This document shows positions 52,751 through 61,209 of a stretch of DNA of 64,000 nucleotides, piece by piece; within the stretch, counting starts at the first letter, position 1, and every line of letters begins with the position of its first letter. The notes beneath the pieces are model-generated. The model was not told the DNA's origin. It saw only the letters and a program-made list of their open reading frames with translations, and did no database searches. A program made the position numbers and the translations under genes. This DNA is from Serratia fonticola (GTDB lineage: Bacteria > Pseudomonadota > Gammaproteobacteria > Enterobacterales > Enterobacteriaceae). Where the stretch lies: NCBI RefSeq assembly GCF_001006005.1, contig NZ_CP011254.1:3038001-3102000 (forward strand). The letters are read 5' to 3'.

Positions 52751-52885
52751 ATGTCGTTAAACGTCGAGTTTGCGGCCGGTCACAGCAACATGGATGTTAT
52801 CAACCAGCCGCTGCTGATGATGGTAGGCACTAAGGCGGATTCGCTATATATGACCGAAAGCGCGTTAAACTATGTTAGCGGGTAA
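52751..52885 (+). pseudogene. Possible remnant of an alpha/beta-hydrolase gene
   Basis: A 44-codon plus-strand stretch reads MSLNVEFAAGHSNMDVINQP and continues LLMMVGTKADSLYMTESALN. The PLLMMVGTKADS segment resembles the strand and acid-residue region near the C-terminus of dienelactone-hydrolase-type enzymes. No catalytic serine part precedes it and the frame stops before the histidine region, so it would be a remnant. It has no strong ribosome site. The call rests on a short match. Confidence 0.4.
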
Positions 52886-52936
52886 AGGCAGGGAGATAAT
52901 CGCGGATAATAGGATAAGCACTATGAATAGAATTCA

Positions 52937-53476
52937 TCAATGTGGCAGTTTCGTGGCTTCAAGCCTCACTTTGTAAGGCAGGCCCAAATCCCAGCGGCTT
53001 TGCCAGTGTGCGATGAACTGCCTGGTAACGTCGGACATATGGCGCAGTACCACCACGTTTTCGCTATTTTGAGTTTCAGCTGAGGGAGCATAGTTAAACG
53101 AGCCGGTTTCCACCGTCTTGCCATCGACAATCATCGTCTTGTCGTGCTGAATATGATAATGCCCATCGATGCGTATCTGTATGCCGTGAGTGGCCGCGTA
53201 GTTAATTGCGGCCTGGCTGGCTTTGCCCTGATTCCGGCGTTTATCGACTACCACGCGCACCTCGACTCCCCGATTGTGCGCTGCTACCAGCGCCTGGGTG
53301 ATATCTGGTGCCTGGAAAGAATAACCTATCATTTGGATTGACTGATGTGCGTGGCCAATAATGTTCAGCACCAACGCTCGCGCCGAACCCTCCGGCGAAA
53401 ATCCTACCTGCACGTTAGGGGCTGCATTGACAGCGGTGGGCAAGGCGACGACAGCGATCAGCGCTAGCCGATTCAT
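52937..53476 (-). CDS. Secreted phospholipase D-type (HKD) nuclease
   Basis: A 179-residue protein with a signal peptide ending near AVNA-AP and a single HKD motif, HDKTMIVDGKTVETGSFNY (H-x-K-x4-D). Single-motif PLD proteins of this length, such as Nuc of plasmid pKM101, act as dimeric nucleases. The start at 53476 begins the signal peptide; 17 further codons are open upstream. It is a lone gene beside the tRNA-like gene. Confidence 0.85.
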   Translation of the reverse strand: MNRLALIAVVALPTAVNAAPNVQVGFSPEGSARALVLNIIGHAHQSIQMIGYSFQAPDITQALVAAHNRGVEVRVVVDKRRNQGKASQAAINYAATHGIQIRIDGHYHIQHDKTMIVDGKTVETGSFNYAPSAETQNSENVVVLRHMSDVTRQFIAHWQSRWDLGLPYKVRLEATKLPH

Positions 53477-53594
53477 CCGGTATTTAAACAATTTTGTGCT
53501 CCACGGTGAACGCGGTAGGAATAACAAAGCGGGCCAGGTTCGGTGAGTTTAACTTGGTCGCAGGGGGCATTTCACGACTAAACTGGTTGATCAA

Positions 53595-53623
53595 TTGACC
53601 TCTATCAAAATAGTCAACAGTAT
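53595..53623 (+). promoter_or_regulatory. Putative promoter of the tRNA-like gene
   Basis: TTGACC (53595-53600) is one base from the -35 consensus. A 17-base spacer leads to CAGTAT (53618-53623), a poor -10. The start would fall about six bases before the tRNA-like sequence. Confidence 0.4.
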
Positions 53624-53635
53624 GTCATTTGGATG

Positions 53636-53708
53636 TCTGGTATAGCTCAGTGGTAGAGCAGTCGGCTCTCCATCCGACTGGACACAGGTTCGAGCCCTGT
53701 TGCCAGAG
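53636..53708 (+). tRNA. tRNA-like gene with an eight-nucleotide anticodon loop
   Basis: The 73 bases fold as a tRNA. The acceptor stem TCTGGTA pairs with TGCCAGA (one G-T). The D arm is GCTC/GAGC with G18-G19, and the T arm is ACAGG/CCTGT around TTCGAGC. T8, A14, A21, A26 and the variable loop TGGAC are canonical. The anticodon stem GTCGG/CCGAC encloses CTCTCCAT, eight bases rather than seven. With T33 and A37 in place, four bases, CTCC, sit in the anticodon position. The gene is followed by CCT, so CCA is not encoded. It could be a frameshift-decoding tRNA or a decaying copy. Confidence 0.65.
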
Positions 53709-53960
53709 CCTTTCATTTCTCCTGTTGAAACCTATCAATTTTATTTGTTATTTCAGGGCTTGCGGCCACGGGGCGTGACAGCATTTTTGCTGTGCCTTTG
53801 CCCGAGGCATAAGTTTTGACTATCCTAACTGTGGTACGATTAGCGTGGTGATTCAATGCCATGTGGTTTAAATGCATGACTTCTTTTGCTAGTGATGAAT
53901 GACTAGTAGAGAAATGCATTTCCGTTTGATTGACCATTGATAAATAAGGATAGTTGTATA

Positions 53961-54557
53961 ATGAAAGTTATCCGCTCGTTGATTAAAGCCACCACCGCAC
54001 TTTCCCTCCTGGCCATCAGTATCACTTCAGCCTATGCAGACGTTATCCCTCTGGCCGGAGAGGTCCAAACCGATCAGTTCGCTGCGAAAGTGGTTTCAGT
54101 CGACCAACAAAACCGTGTGGTGGTTTTGGCTGGGGCAGAAGGGCATAACGTCAGTTTTAAACTGACCGATCAGGCAAAGGATTTAACCCATTTAAAGGCG
54201 GGGGATACGATCCAAGCCACGATAGTGCGCTCGCGCATCGTTAAACTTGATACCGATCTGGATAAGGCTGCGCCGGCGATCACTAGCCTTTATGAAGAAA
54301 GCAACGCCACCAAGAACAATCCAAATCCTAACGTCAATGCCGTGCATCAGGTCAATCTGACCTTGAAAATCACGCATATTGATGTGAAAAAGCACGAGAT
54401 CACCTTTGAAGGGCCAGCGGGGCGTCAGAAGGTCGTTTCTGTTGAAGATCCTGCTATCCAGGCGCGCATGAAAGATCTGAAAGTGAATCAGAGCGTCGTA
54501 GTGACCTATACTGATTTGCTTGATATACGTGCCGATCACACAAAGAAGTCAGATTGA
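53961..54557 (+). CDS. Periplasmic protein of two similar halves
   Basis: A 198-residue exported protein of unknown function. The signal peptide ends near SAYA-DV (residue 26). Two segments of about 58 residues look alike: QFAAKVVSVDQQNRVVVLAG to IVKL (about 40-97) and VNLTLKITHIDVKKHEITFE to LLDI (about 131-189). Each has a short beta-rich start, a strand ending in a glycine or proline turn, a helix with a leucine-valine pattern, and a closing strand pair. A lysine- and asparagine-rich linker lies between. The ATG at 53961 gives a clean signal peptide. Convergent with fadK. Confidence 0.65.
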   Translation: MKVIRSLIKATTALSLLAISITSAYADVIPLAGEVQTDQFAAKVVSVDQQNRVVVLAGAEGHNVSFKLTDQAKDLTHLKAGDTIQATIVRSRIVKLDTDLDKAAPAITSLYEESNATKNNPNPNVNAVHQVNLTLKITHIDVKKHEITFEGPAGRQKVVSVEDPAIQARMKDLKVNQSVVVTYTDLLDIRADHTKKSD

Positions 54558-54584
54558 TAAAGCCTTAACCGGCTTCCTACCTTG

Positions 54585-54604
54585 GGGCGCAGCATACTGC
54601 GCCC
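54585..54604. repeat. GC-rich palindrome (REP-like) between convergent genes
   Basis: GGGCGCAG and CTGCGCCC form an eight-base stem around CATA, in the 54-base gap between two convergent stops. Fourth member of the family seen at 14351, 38245 and 44975. It may end both transcripts. Confidence 0.6.
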
Positions 54605-54611
54605 ACATAGA

Positions 54612-56252
54612 TCAGCAATGAGCGACCTCTTCACCAAGACGCTGGATAATATCCTGACGTAGCAGGAACTTTTGTATCTTGCCCGAGGCGTTACGCGGTA
54701 GATTGTCCACCACCACCAGATGTTCCGGGTATTTGTATTTGGCGACCCGTTTGCGGCCAAAGAACGTGATGACCTCCTCCAGGGTGAGCGAACCGTAAGC
54801 GGCCTTTAGCACCACGTAGGCGCAGGATCTCTCCCCTAATCGTTCATCCGGCATGGCGACAATCGCGGCATCATGGATACGCGGATGTTGCATCAGAATA
54901 TCCTCCACTTCGCGGCTGCTGATATTCTCCCCGCCGCGCACGATAATATCCTTCTTGCGGCCGGTGATTTTAATGTAGCCGTCAGCATCCATGCGGCACA
55001 GGTCACCGCTGTAGTACCAGCCATCCTCATCCAGCGCGCGGGCAGTCAGCTCGGGTTCATCCAGATACCCCATAAATACGTTGGGGCCACGCGAGGCCTC
55101 TTCGCCTTCTTCGCCGTTGGGGAGTGGGTTGCGCTCTTTATCCACCACTTTGATTTCTACCCCAGGTGCGGCAAAACCGTCGGTGTTGAGCACGCGGGAA
55201 AGGGGATCGTCCAGGTTGACCACCGCGTGGGGCGAACTTTCCGTTGAGCCGTAGACGCTGAGCAGTTTAATGCCCATTTGTAGGCAGTCCTGGGCAATTT
55301 TTTTCGGGATGGTGGTACCGCCACACAGGAAGAAGCGCAGCGATGAGATGTCATGTGGCTGCTGTTGCAGGGTGCATAACAGGTCATAGACAAAAGGCGT
55401 CGCTCCGAGCACGCAAGTACAGCGCTCTTGTTGCAGCAGGGCAAGGCAATCGAGTGGATTAAAGATATCCAGCAGGACGCTGCGTGCACCAATCAGAAAG
55501 GGGGCCGTGACGCCGTGCAAAAAACCGGTCGCATGCCCCAGCGGTGCGGGCATCAGGAAGGTATCCAGCCAGGTGAGATTGAGCCGCGCGCAGTAGGCAC
55601 GCTCGCTAGCCAGAATATTGTTGTGCGTCAGCATCACGCCTTTGGGTTTGCCTTCGGTGCCGGAGGTGAACAGCACGGCGGCCAGTTCATCGCCATGCAC
55701 GCTGATCGGTGTGGTCAGTGGCGGAGTATCCCGCAGCAACTGGCTAAGTGCAGGTGTTGCGGTTGCGGGGGATAGCTTGTCGACGGCAACGACCTCTAGC
55801 AGATCGGGAAGCTGATCCCGCAGCGGCAGGATGAGGTCAATTGGCCGGGTGTTTCTGAACGAGGTCGGCGCGAACAGCACCTTGGCCTGGCATTTGTTCA
55901 GCACCCAGACCAGCTCGGCCTCTCGCCAGGAGGGGAGCAGGGGAACGGAAACTGCCCCCGTTTTCAGGCAGGCCAGGTAGATCACGGTAAACTCACACCA
56001 GCCGGGAAGCTGAAATGCGACGCGGTCACCCGGTTGAATACCGCAGGAGATCAGCCATGTTGCCAAGCTACTTGCCGCGCGGTCGAGGGCGGCATAAGTG
56101 TAGGACGTCCCCCGATTGTCGATCACGGCAATCTTTTCCGGCATGGCCTGCAGGGTTTGATGCCAGTAATCGGCAAGCGAGGCGTCGCCCCAAAAACCCT
56201 GTTGCCGGTATTTGGCCCGGCGTTCGGGATTGAGTTTTATCGTGACACTCAT
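54612..56252 (-). CDS. fadK: Short- and medium-chain acyl-CoA synthetase FadK
   Basis: A 546-residue AMP-forming ligase. The P-loop is LFTSGTEGKPKGVMLTHNN. Later core motifs are FFLCGGTTIPKKIAQDC, YGSTESSPHAVVNLDDPLSR, WYYSGDLCRMDADGYIKITG and GRKKDIIVRGGENISSREVE, with the catalytic lysine near the end in LPRNASGKIQKF. It follows E. coli FadK (YdiD) closely. FadK activates short- and medium-chain fatty acids anaerobically. The start at 56252 fits the shared N-terminus; ATGs at 56270 and 56321 are open but less similar. Last gene of the ydi cluster here, separated from ydiT by an inverted-repeat element. Confidence 0.93.
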   Translation of the reverse strand: MSVTIKLNPERRAKYRQQGFWGDASLADYWHQTLQAMPEKIAVIDNRGTSYTYAALDRAASSLATWLISCGIQPGDRVAFQLPGWCEFTVIYLACLKTGAVSVPLLPSWREAELVWVLNKCQAKVLFAPTSFRNTRPIDLILPLRDQLPDLLEVVAVDKLSPATATPALSQLLRDTPPLTTPISVHGDELAAVLFTSGTEGKPKGVMLTHNNILASERAYCARLNLTWLDTFLMPAPLGHATGFLHGVTAPFLIGARSVLLDIFNPLDCLALLQQERCTCVLGATPFVYDLLCTLQQQPHDISSLRFFLCGGTTIPKKIAQDCLQMGIKLLSVYGSTESSPHAVVNLDDPLSRVLNTDGFAAPGVEIKVVDKERNPLPNGEEGEEASRGPNVFMGYLDEPELTARALDEDGWYYSGDLCRMDADGYIKITGRKKDIIVRGGENISSREVEDILMQHPRIHDAAIVAMPDERLGERSCAYVVLKAAYGSLTLEEVITFFGRKRVAKYKYPEHLVVVDNLPRNASGKIQKFLLRQDIIQRLGEEVAHC

Positions 56253-56313
56253 TGGTTTATCTCTGTTCATTATTTCTGGGGGATGTTGAACTGTTCTGGT
56301 CCGGTAAACATTG

Positions 56314-56485
56314 CCCCTCACCCTAACCCTCTCCCACAGGGAGAGGGGACCGATCGAGCGTGTTTGAAATTGTAGTGACTCACCTTTGATGAGTGACGAG
56401 CGGTTTGCTGAGATGGTCTCTTTACTGCCAAAAGTGCAAGGGCTATCAGCTCCCTCTCCCTACGGGAGAGGGTTGGGGTGAGGGG
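56314..56485. repeat. Inverted-repeat (MITE-like) element, 172 bp
   Basis: Outer arms CCCCTCACCCTAACCCTCTC (56314-56333 and two more bases) and its reverse complement at 56464-56485 match at 21 of 22 positions. Each arm also has an internal hairpin of CCCTCTCCC and GGGAGAGGG. The middle (about 110 bases) has no gene. It lies between fadK and ydiT. The arms resemble a widespread GC-rich intergenic repeat, so mobility is not shown. Confidence 0.7.
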
Positions 56486-56518
56486 CTGGCACGCTCTTTC
56501 AGGCAGACGTTAACAGGC

Positions 56519-56812
56519 TCACCCGTAGCGAAACTCGACGCCAAACGTCCCCAGAGGATATTCCCACTGCTTAAGAATGGTGTCGCCGCACAGCACGCGG
56601 CAGGTGCCGCACTCCAGACAACCGGCAGAATCGAAATGGATATTGCCTGCGCTGTCTTGCTTATACAGCCCGGCAGGGCAGGCCAGCATCAGCTTACGGA
56701 ACTCGTCCATATTGGGGTTATCCACCAGAATGATGTGCGGGTGGCCCTCATTAACATGGAACTTGTTGATGCCCAGCTTGACGTCTACGTTGACCGGATT
56801 TTCGCTGCTCAT
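56519..56812 (-). CDS. ydiT: Ferredoxin-like protein YdiT (FixX family)
   Basis: A 97-residue ferredoxin of the FixX type. CPAGLYKQD near residue 45 and CLECGTCRVLCG near residue 65 carry its cysteines. It probably passes electrons between the ETF pair (YdiQ, YdiR) and the flavoprotein YdiS or quinone. Its ATG overlaps the ydiS stop by four bases. Confidence 0.93.
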   Translation of the reverse strand: MSSENPVNVDVKLGINKFHVNEGHPHIILVDNPNMDEFRKLMLACPAGLYKQDSAGNIHFDSAGCLECGTCRVLCGDTILKQWEYPLGTFGVEFRYG

Positions 56813-58098
56813 AGCGCTGTTGCCCCCTTGATGCCGTCTTTTAATAAATTCATCAACCCAATCTGTTTCACCCTTTTCATCAGAGCCTTACGCACGGGCT
56901 GGGTAGGGCTGCCATCGATGGTGAACATATCCCCCATGATGTCCGCGACCATGCGCGGATACTGTGTAAACAGGCGCGGGTTTTCCATCAGCGCAGGGAT
57001 TTTGCGGAAGTGGTGCACCTCATGCATCACACAGTTTTGCTCCAAGGCGTGCTTATATTCCCCCAGGCTACTGGCGGAAAAGTTCTGCCGCTGCTTGGCT
57101 GCAATGGCCGTATTGGCAGCCGCCTGGGCCGATGCAATGGCGAGATCCATGCCGCGTATGGTAAAGCCCAGGTTCAGGCAGAATCCTGCCGCATCGCCGA
57201 CGATCATCACGCCGCCGTCAGCCAGCGTGGGTATCATCGCCTTGCCACCTTCCGGAACCAGGTGAGCACCGTACTCCAGCAGCTTTCCACCCTGGATCAG
57301 CGGGCGAATGGATGGGTGCTGCTTAAAGTCCTCCAGCATCTGGGGCACGCTTTTCCCCGCGAGGCCAATCTCTCCCAGGCCGCATACCAGCCCTAGAGAG
57401 ATGGAGTCCCGGTTGGTATAGAGAAATCCCCCCCCCATCAGGCCGTTGGACGGAGAACCGGCGAACAGCCAGGCGGCGCCATCATTGCCAGAGAGGTTAA
57501 AGCGATCTTCGATCACCGAGGGGGATAAACCGATAAGCTCTTTGACGCCTACGGCATAGTGATGTGGCGAAGAAGGGGGCAACAGGTTAATCGAGCGGCC
57601 GAGCATGGAATTCACGCCGTCGGCCAGGATCACTATGTCAGCCTTCAGGATATCGTCGCCCGCCTGCACGCCGGTAACCTGATTACCTTCCCGTATCAGC
57701 GCGTCGACGCGGACGCCCGAGATAAACTGTGCTCCGGCCTGTTCGGCTTTTTCCATCAGCCAGGGATCGAAGCGGTTGCGCAGCACGGTATAAGACGCCT
57801 GAGCGGCAATGTCCGGTTTTTCGCTGTGAAAATCGAGCGTGACGGCGCTTTCCTCCGTCATGAAAGAGATCTTCTCGCGGGTGACCTTGCGCTCTACCGG
57901 CGCTTCTTCCGCGAACCCCGGCATGATGCGTTCCAGGCTATGGGCATACAGGCGGCCCCCGGTCATATTCTTACTGCCAGCGCTGTTGCCGCGTTCAATG
58001 ACCAGCACATCCAGCCCGGCCTGCGCCATCACGTAGCTGGCTACGGCACCTGCGACGCCAGCACCGACCACGATGGCATCAAATTTATCATCCGACAT
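56809..58098 (-). CDS. ydiS: Flavoprotein YdiS (FixC/ETF-quinone oxidoreductase family)
   Basis: A 429-residue flavoprotein. The FAD-binding start is FDAIVVGAGVAGAVASYVMA, followed by IERGNSAGSKNMTGGRLYAHS. DIVILADGVNSMLGR and VMIVGDAAGFCLN-LGFTIRG continue the FixC pattern. It probably takes electrons from the ETF and passes them to quinone. Length equals E. coli YdiS. Overlaps ydiT by four bases. Confidence 0.94.
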   Translation of the reverse strand: MSDDKFDAIVVGAGVAGAVASYVMAQAGLDVLVIERGNSAGSKNMTGGRLYAHSLERIMPGFAEEAPVERKVTREKISFMTEESAVTLDFHSEKPDIAAQASYTVLRNRFDPWLMEKAEQAGAQFISGVRVDALIREGNQVTGVQAGDDILKADIVILADGVNSMLGRSINLLPPSSPHHYAVGVKELIGLSPSVIEDRFNLSGNDGAAWLFAGSPSNGLMGGGFLYTNRDSISLGLVCGLGEIGLAGKSVPQMLEDFKQHPSIRPLIQGGKLLEYGAHLVPEGGKAMIPTLADGGVMIVGDAAGFCLNLGFTIRGMDLAIASAQAAANTAIAAKQRQNFSASSLGEYKHALEQNCVMHEVHHFRKIPALMENPRLFTQYPRMVADIMGDMFTIDGSPTQPVRKALMKRVKQIGLMNLLKDGIKGATAL

Positions 58099-58157
58099 GC
58101 TTATGCTCCCTATCCCGCCGCGGGTATGCGGCGGGATGCGTGCGGTGTATCAAAGGG

Positions 58158-59108
58158 TTAACGACCAAATTGGTCGATCAGGGCAGGGACCACTTTGTAA
58201 ATGTCGCCCACCAGGCCGTAATCGGCATAGTTGAAGATCGGGGCGTTTTTGTCTTTATTCACCGCGACAATGATCTTGGCACCGTTGCCGCCGACCATAT
58301 GCTGGATCTGCCCGGAAATGCCCAACATCAGGTAGAGATCGGATTTCAGCTGCACGCCAGATACCCCGATATAGCGCTCGCGCTCCATCCAGTTTTCGCC
58401 CTCGGCGATAGGACGAGAACAGCCAACTTCCGCTCCCAACAAGGCTGCCAGCTCATGGACCATTTTCAGGTCGTCCTGTGCTGCCAGCCCACGTCCGACA
58501 CCAACCACGCGTTTGGCCTTGCTGAGATCGACGCTGCTCAGCGCTTTGGCACGGCGCTCTTTGCAGAGGATTTCCTGGCGTGGGGCAACATAGCTGAGCT
58601 GAGTGACCAGGCAGTCATGCGCCGGGTCGGCAGCAGCAGGCTCCATCACGCCGGGAGCCAAGGTGATGATGGCGGTGGTGGTATTGATTTTTTCTTTACC
58701 GAAGGCCAATCCGCCGTACATACGATGTTCGGCGATGAAATCAGCCCCGTCGACGTGTACGGCGGTTACATCGTTCACTACCGCTGCGTTCAGTAACACC
58801 CCCAGGCGGGCGGTGAGTGCTTTACCGCGTTTGGTGGCTGCCATCAGCACCAGGGCCGGAGTCTGTTCGCCGTTGACCTCTTTCAGGATGTCCGCCAGGG
58901 TCTCAGCATAATTTTCAATGCGCTGCAGTGTGGAGGTTTTCTCCAGCACGTAGATGCCATCTGCACCTAGAGACTTGAGCCTGGCAACCTGTTCGCTGTC
59001 CTGCACGATGGCATAAACATGCTCGCCCCACTGGCGTGCGCCTGCCATCAGTTCGCCGTAGCGCTCAACGTTGTCGCTGAACACCCATACGTTTGTCAGT
59101 TTACTCAT
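58158..59108 (-). CDS. ydiR: Electron transfer flavoprotein alpha-like subunit YdiR (FixB)
   Basis: A 316-residue protein. The N-terminal half is ETF-like (TNVWVFSDNVERYGELMAGA, VLMAATKRGKALTARLGVLL), and the C-terminal FAD domain has VVGVGRGLAAQDDLKMVHEL, GAEVGCSRPIAEGENWM and a terminal YADYGLVGDIYKVVPALID. It pairs with YdiQ, whose gene ends 22 bases upstream. Confidence 0.94.
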   Translation of the reverse strand: MSKLTNVWVFSDNVERYGELMAGARQWGEHVYAIVQDSEQVARLKSLGADGIYVLEKTSTLQRIENYAETLADILKEVNGEQTPALVLMAATKRGKALTARLGVLLNAAVVNDVTAVHVDGADFIAEHRMYGGLAFGKEKINTTTAIITLAPGVMEPAAADPAHDCLVTQLSYVAPRQEILCKERRAKALSSVDLSKAKRVVGVGRGLAAQDDLKMVHELAALLGAEVGCSRPIAEGENWMERERYIGVSGVQLKSDLYLMLGISGQIQHMVGGNGAKIIVAVNKDKNAPIFNYADYGLVGDIYKVVPALIDQFGR

Positions 59109-59130
59109 GATGATTTTCTCCAGTCGTGGG

Positions 59131-59895
59131 TTAGTTCAGCGCTTTTTTCAGATGGTCCGCCAGCTCGGCAATGGCTTCCGGCGAGTCATTTTCCAGAATG
59201 ATGCGTTGGCGCTGTTTCTGTGGCGGTACGGTGATCTCGACCAGCTCGGCCAAAGGCGGCGTCTGGCTCCAGGCAATGTCATTGGCTTGCCACTGATTGA
59301 CCGGCTTTTTCCCGGCGCCGAGGATCGCCTTCATCGTCGGAATGCGGGGAACGTTAATATCTGAGGTCACGCAGATCACTGCTGGAAGTGGTAGTTCAAG
59401 CACTTCCACCTCTTCTTCTAACGTGCGCTCAACCAGCACACGGTCACCGGCAAACTGGATCTGGCTAACGGCATTAACGGTAGGGAGCTGCAAGATTTCC
59501 CCAACCAACAGGCCCACCTGCTGGGCGTATAAATCCCCGGAACCTTCACCAAACAGCATCAGGTCAAAGCCGATTTTGTCTGCGGCGGCGGCCAGCGCGT
59601 GTGCGGTATCCATCGGCAGCGCGTTTTCCAGTTGCGCATCCTGCACCAGATAAAGCTCATGAGGGCCGCGCGACAGCACGTCCTTACGCACCTTGGAGTT
59701 TTGCAGCAGCGAGCCGCCCACGCAGAGCGCGGTAATCTGATCGTTCTCGGTTGCCAACTGGGTGGCGGCCTCGATCGCATTCAAATCGAACTGGCTGATT
59801 TTGGCTTCGGCGTGATCGAAATCGAGCGTACGTTGTGCGGTAACCACAATATCTTGCTCTTCGGGGACCAGCTTAAAGCAGGTTATTATTTTCAT
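59131..59895 (-). CDS. ydiQ: Electron transfer flavoprotein beta-like subunit YdiQ (FixA)
   Basis: A 254-residue ETF beta subunit, exactly the E. coli YdiQ length. MKIITCFKLVPEEQDIVVTA starts it; later motifs are FDLNAIEAATQLA, LMLFGEGSGDLYAQQVG, and the ETF signature VNVPRIPTMKAILGA-type segment (INVPRIPTMKAILGAGKKPV). The start at 59895 has AGGAGATATC before it; 43 upstream codons are open but unlike the family. Confidence 0.94.
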   Translation of the reverse strand: MKIITCFKLVPEEQDIVVTAQRTLDFDHAEAKISQFDLNAIEAATQLATENDQITALCVGGSLLQNSKVRKDVLSRGPHELYLVQDAQLENALPMDTAHALAAAADKIGFDLMLFGEGSGDLYAQQVGLLVGEILQLPTVNAVSQIQFAGDRVLVERTLEEEVEVLELPLPAVICVTSDINVPRIPTMKAILGAGKKPVNQWQANDIAWSQTPPLAELVEITVPPQKQRQRIILENDSPEAIAELADHLKKALN

Positions 59896-60256
59896 GATAT
59901 CTCCTGTGGGTCGCTCGCTGGCGGCAGAGAGCGTTCTATCAGCGGAAAGGACAAAAAGCATGACAATATATTGCGAGTGCGCAGGGGGATTTACGACTGG
60001 ATAATCTGTTTTTGTTGCTAACAATCTTGCAAAAAAACGGCTAATAACGGATGGATTGCCGTGCGGGAAAGTGGTTTGCCAGTGAGCAAGGTAAGCTGGC
60101 GGCGCGATCGTAGAGATTTTATTTTCGTGCCATCTTGCATGCGGGGCAAACTATCTTGTTTTAGTCGTCTGGGCTCATATTGTATATTGTTTTCTGTCGC
60201 TCTATTTTAGCCACTGATCATTTTGCCAAAGCCAACTGTATTGTGTGGAGGTTGCC
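59896..60256. other. Divergent promoter region between ydiQ and ydiP
   Basis: About 360 bases that must hold the ydiQRST promoter and that of the AraC-type regulator. It is AT-rich in its central part. I see no operator I can name. Confidence 0.5.
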
Positions 60257-61141
60257 ATGTTTCAGCGCTGTTTCGATAATAAAAAAGAAGCCCTTTTTGC
60301 GCAGGGGATGACGCCAAAACTCTCGCGGTTCGTCATCAGTGACGATCCCAACTGGGAGTCTGGGCATCATGTGCATAATGATGAGAGCGAGCTGATTTAC
60401 GTTAAGCAGGGGGTGGCCAGGCTGGTCATCGACTCCTCTTACTACGTGGCACACGCTGGTGATATCGTGGTTATTGAGCCTGGCCGCCTGCACGCGGTGG
60501 CATCGGACAGCGCCTCCCCGGCCACCACCTATACCTGTGCTGTCTATGGTTTCAAATTTCAGGGCTGGGAAGAAAATCAGATTTTACAGCCTCACTCCTG
60601 CCCGGTAGTTTCCGTTGGGCAAGGGGGGGAGGTGATAAAAACGATCCTTCATGAACTCGGCGTCAGGTTACCCCAGCAGAAAAACGAGTTAACCTCATCG
60701 ATTTATGATGCTTATGGTTATGCCCTCACCGCGCTGTTTTATGAGAACTTTAAAAACGCTTACCGTTCAGAATTGGGATACATTAAAAAAGATGTGTTGG
60801 TGAAGGATGTGCTGGTTTATTTGAATAATAATTATCGTGAAAAGATCACTCTCGAACAGCTAGCTAAAAAGTTCCGCGCCAGCGTCAGCTATATTTGCCA
60901 TGAGTTTGCTCGTGAATATCATATATCACCGATTAATTACGTTATTCAACGCCGGATCACCGAGGCCAAGTTTACGCTGACTAATACCGATAACAGCCTT
61001 AATGAGATCGCTTGGCGGGTCGGGTACGAAAACGTCGACCATTTTGCCAAATTATTTATGCGCCATGTCGGATGTTCCCCAAGTGATTATCGTAAACAGT
61101 TCAATAATAACTTGGCGGAACCGGTGTGTTTACCGGGTTGA
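60257..61141 (+). CDS. ydiP: AraC-family regulator YdiP
   Basis: A 294-residue AraC-type activator. The N-terminal cupin part includes GHHVHNDESELIYVKQGVAR and HAGDIVVIEPGRLHAVASD. The C-terminal DNA-binding pair is KITLEQLAKKFRASVSYICH and NEIAWRVGYENVDHFAKLFM. The start at 60257 lies five bases after GGAGG; a GTG 12 bases upstream is less likely. It diverges from ydiQRST-fadK and converges on ydiO, so it probably controls both operons. Confidence 0.9.
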   Translation: MFQRCFDNKKEALFAQGMTPKLSRFVISDDPNWESGHHVHNDESELIYVKQGVARLVIDSSYYVAHAGDIVVIEPGRLHAVASDSASPATTYTCAVYGFKFQGWEENQILQPHSCPVVSVGQGGEVIKTILHELGVRLPQQKNELTSSIYDAYGYALTALFYENFKNAYRSELGYIKKDVLVKDVLVYLNNNYREKITLEQLAKKFRASVSYICHEFAREYHISPINYVIQRRITEAKFTLTNTDNSLNEIAWRVGYENVDHFAKLFMRHVGCSPSDYRKQFNNNLAEPVCLPG

Positions 61142-61166
61142 GTCTGCTGGTGGCTTATTGATAACT

Positions 61167-61199
61167 CGCCAGGAGGTTGGCTTTGGCTACCTCCTGGCG
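61167..61199 (+). terminator. Intrinsic terminator of ydiP
   Basis: Eleven-base stem CGCCAGGAGGT/ACCTCCTGGCG followed by TTTTAG, 25 bases past the ydiP stop and just before the convergent ydiO stop. Confidence 0.85.
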
Positions 61200-61209
61200 T
61201 TTTAGTGCC

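Noticed and set aside
53661..53678. A normal seven-base anticodon loop for the tRNA-like gene
   Set aside because: Shifting the register by one base breaks the stem (C opposite C, then G opposite A), while GTCGG/CCGAC pairs perfectly with an eight-base loop.
52937..54557. A prophage or integrative element next to the tRNA-like gene
   Set aside because: No integrase, phage gene or repeat of the tRNA 3' end was seen in the neighbourhood.
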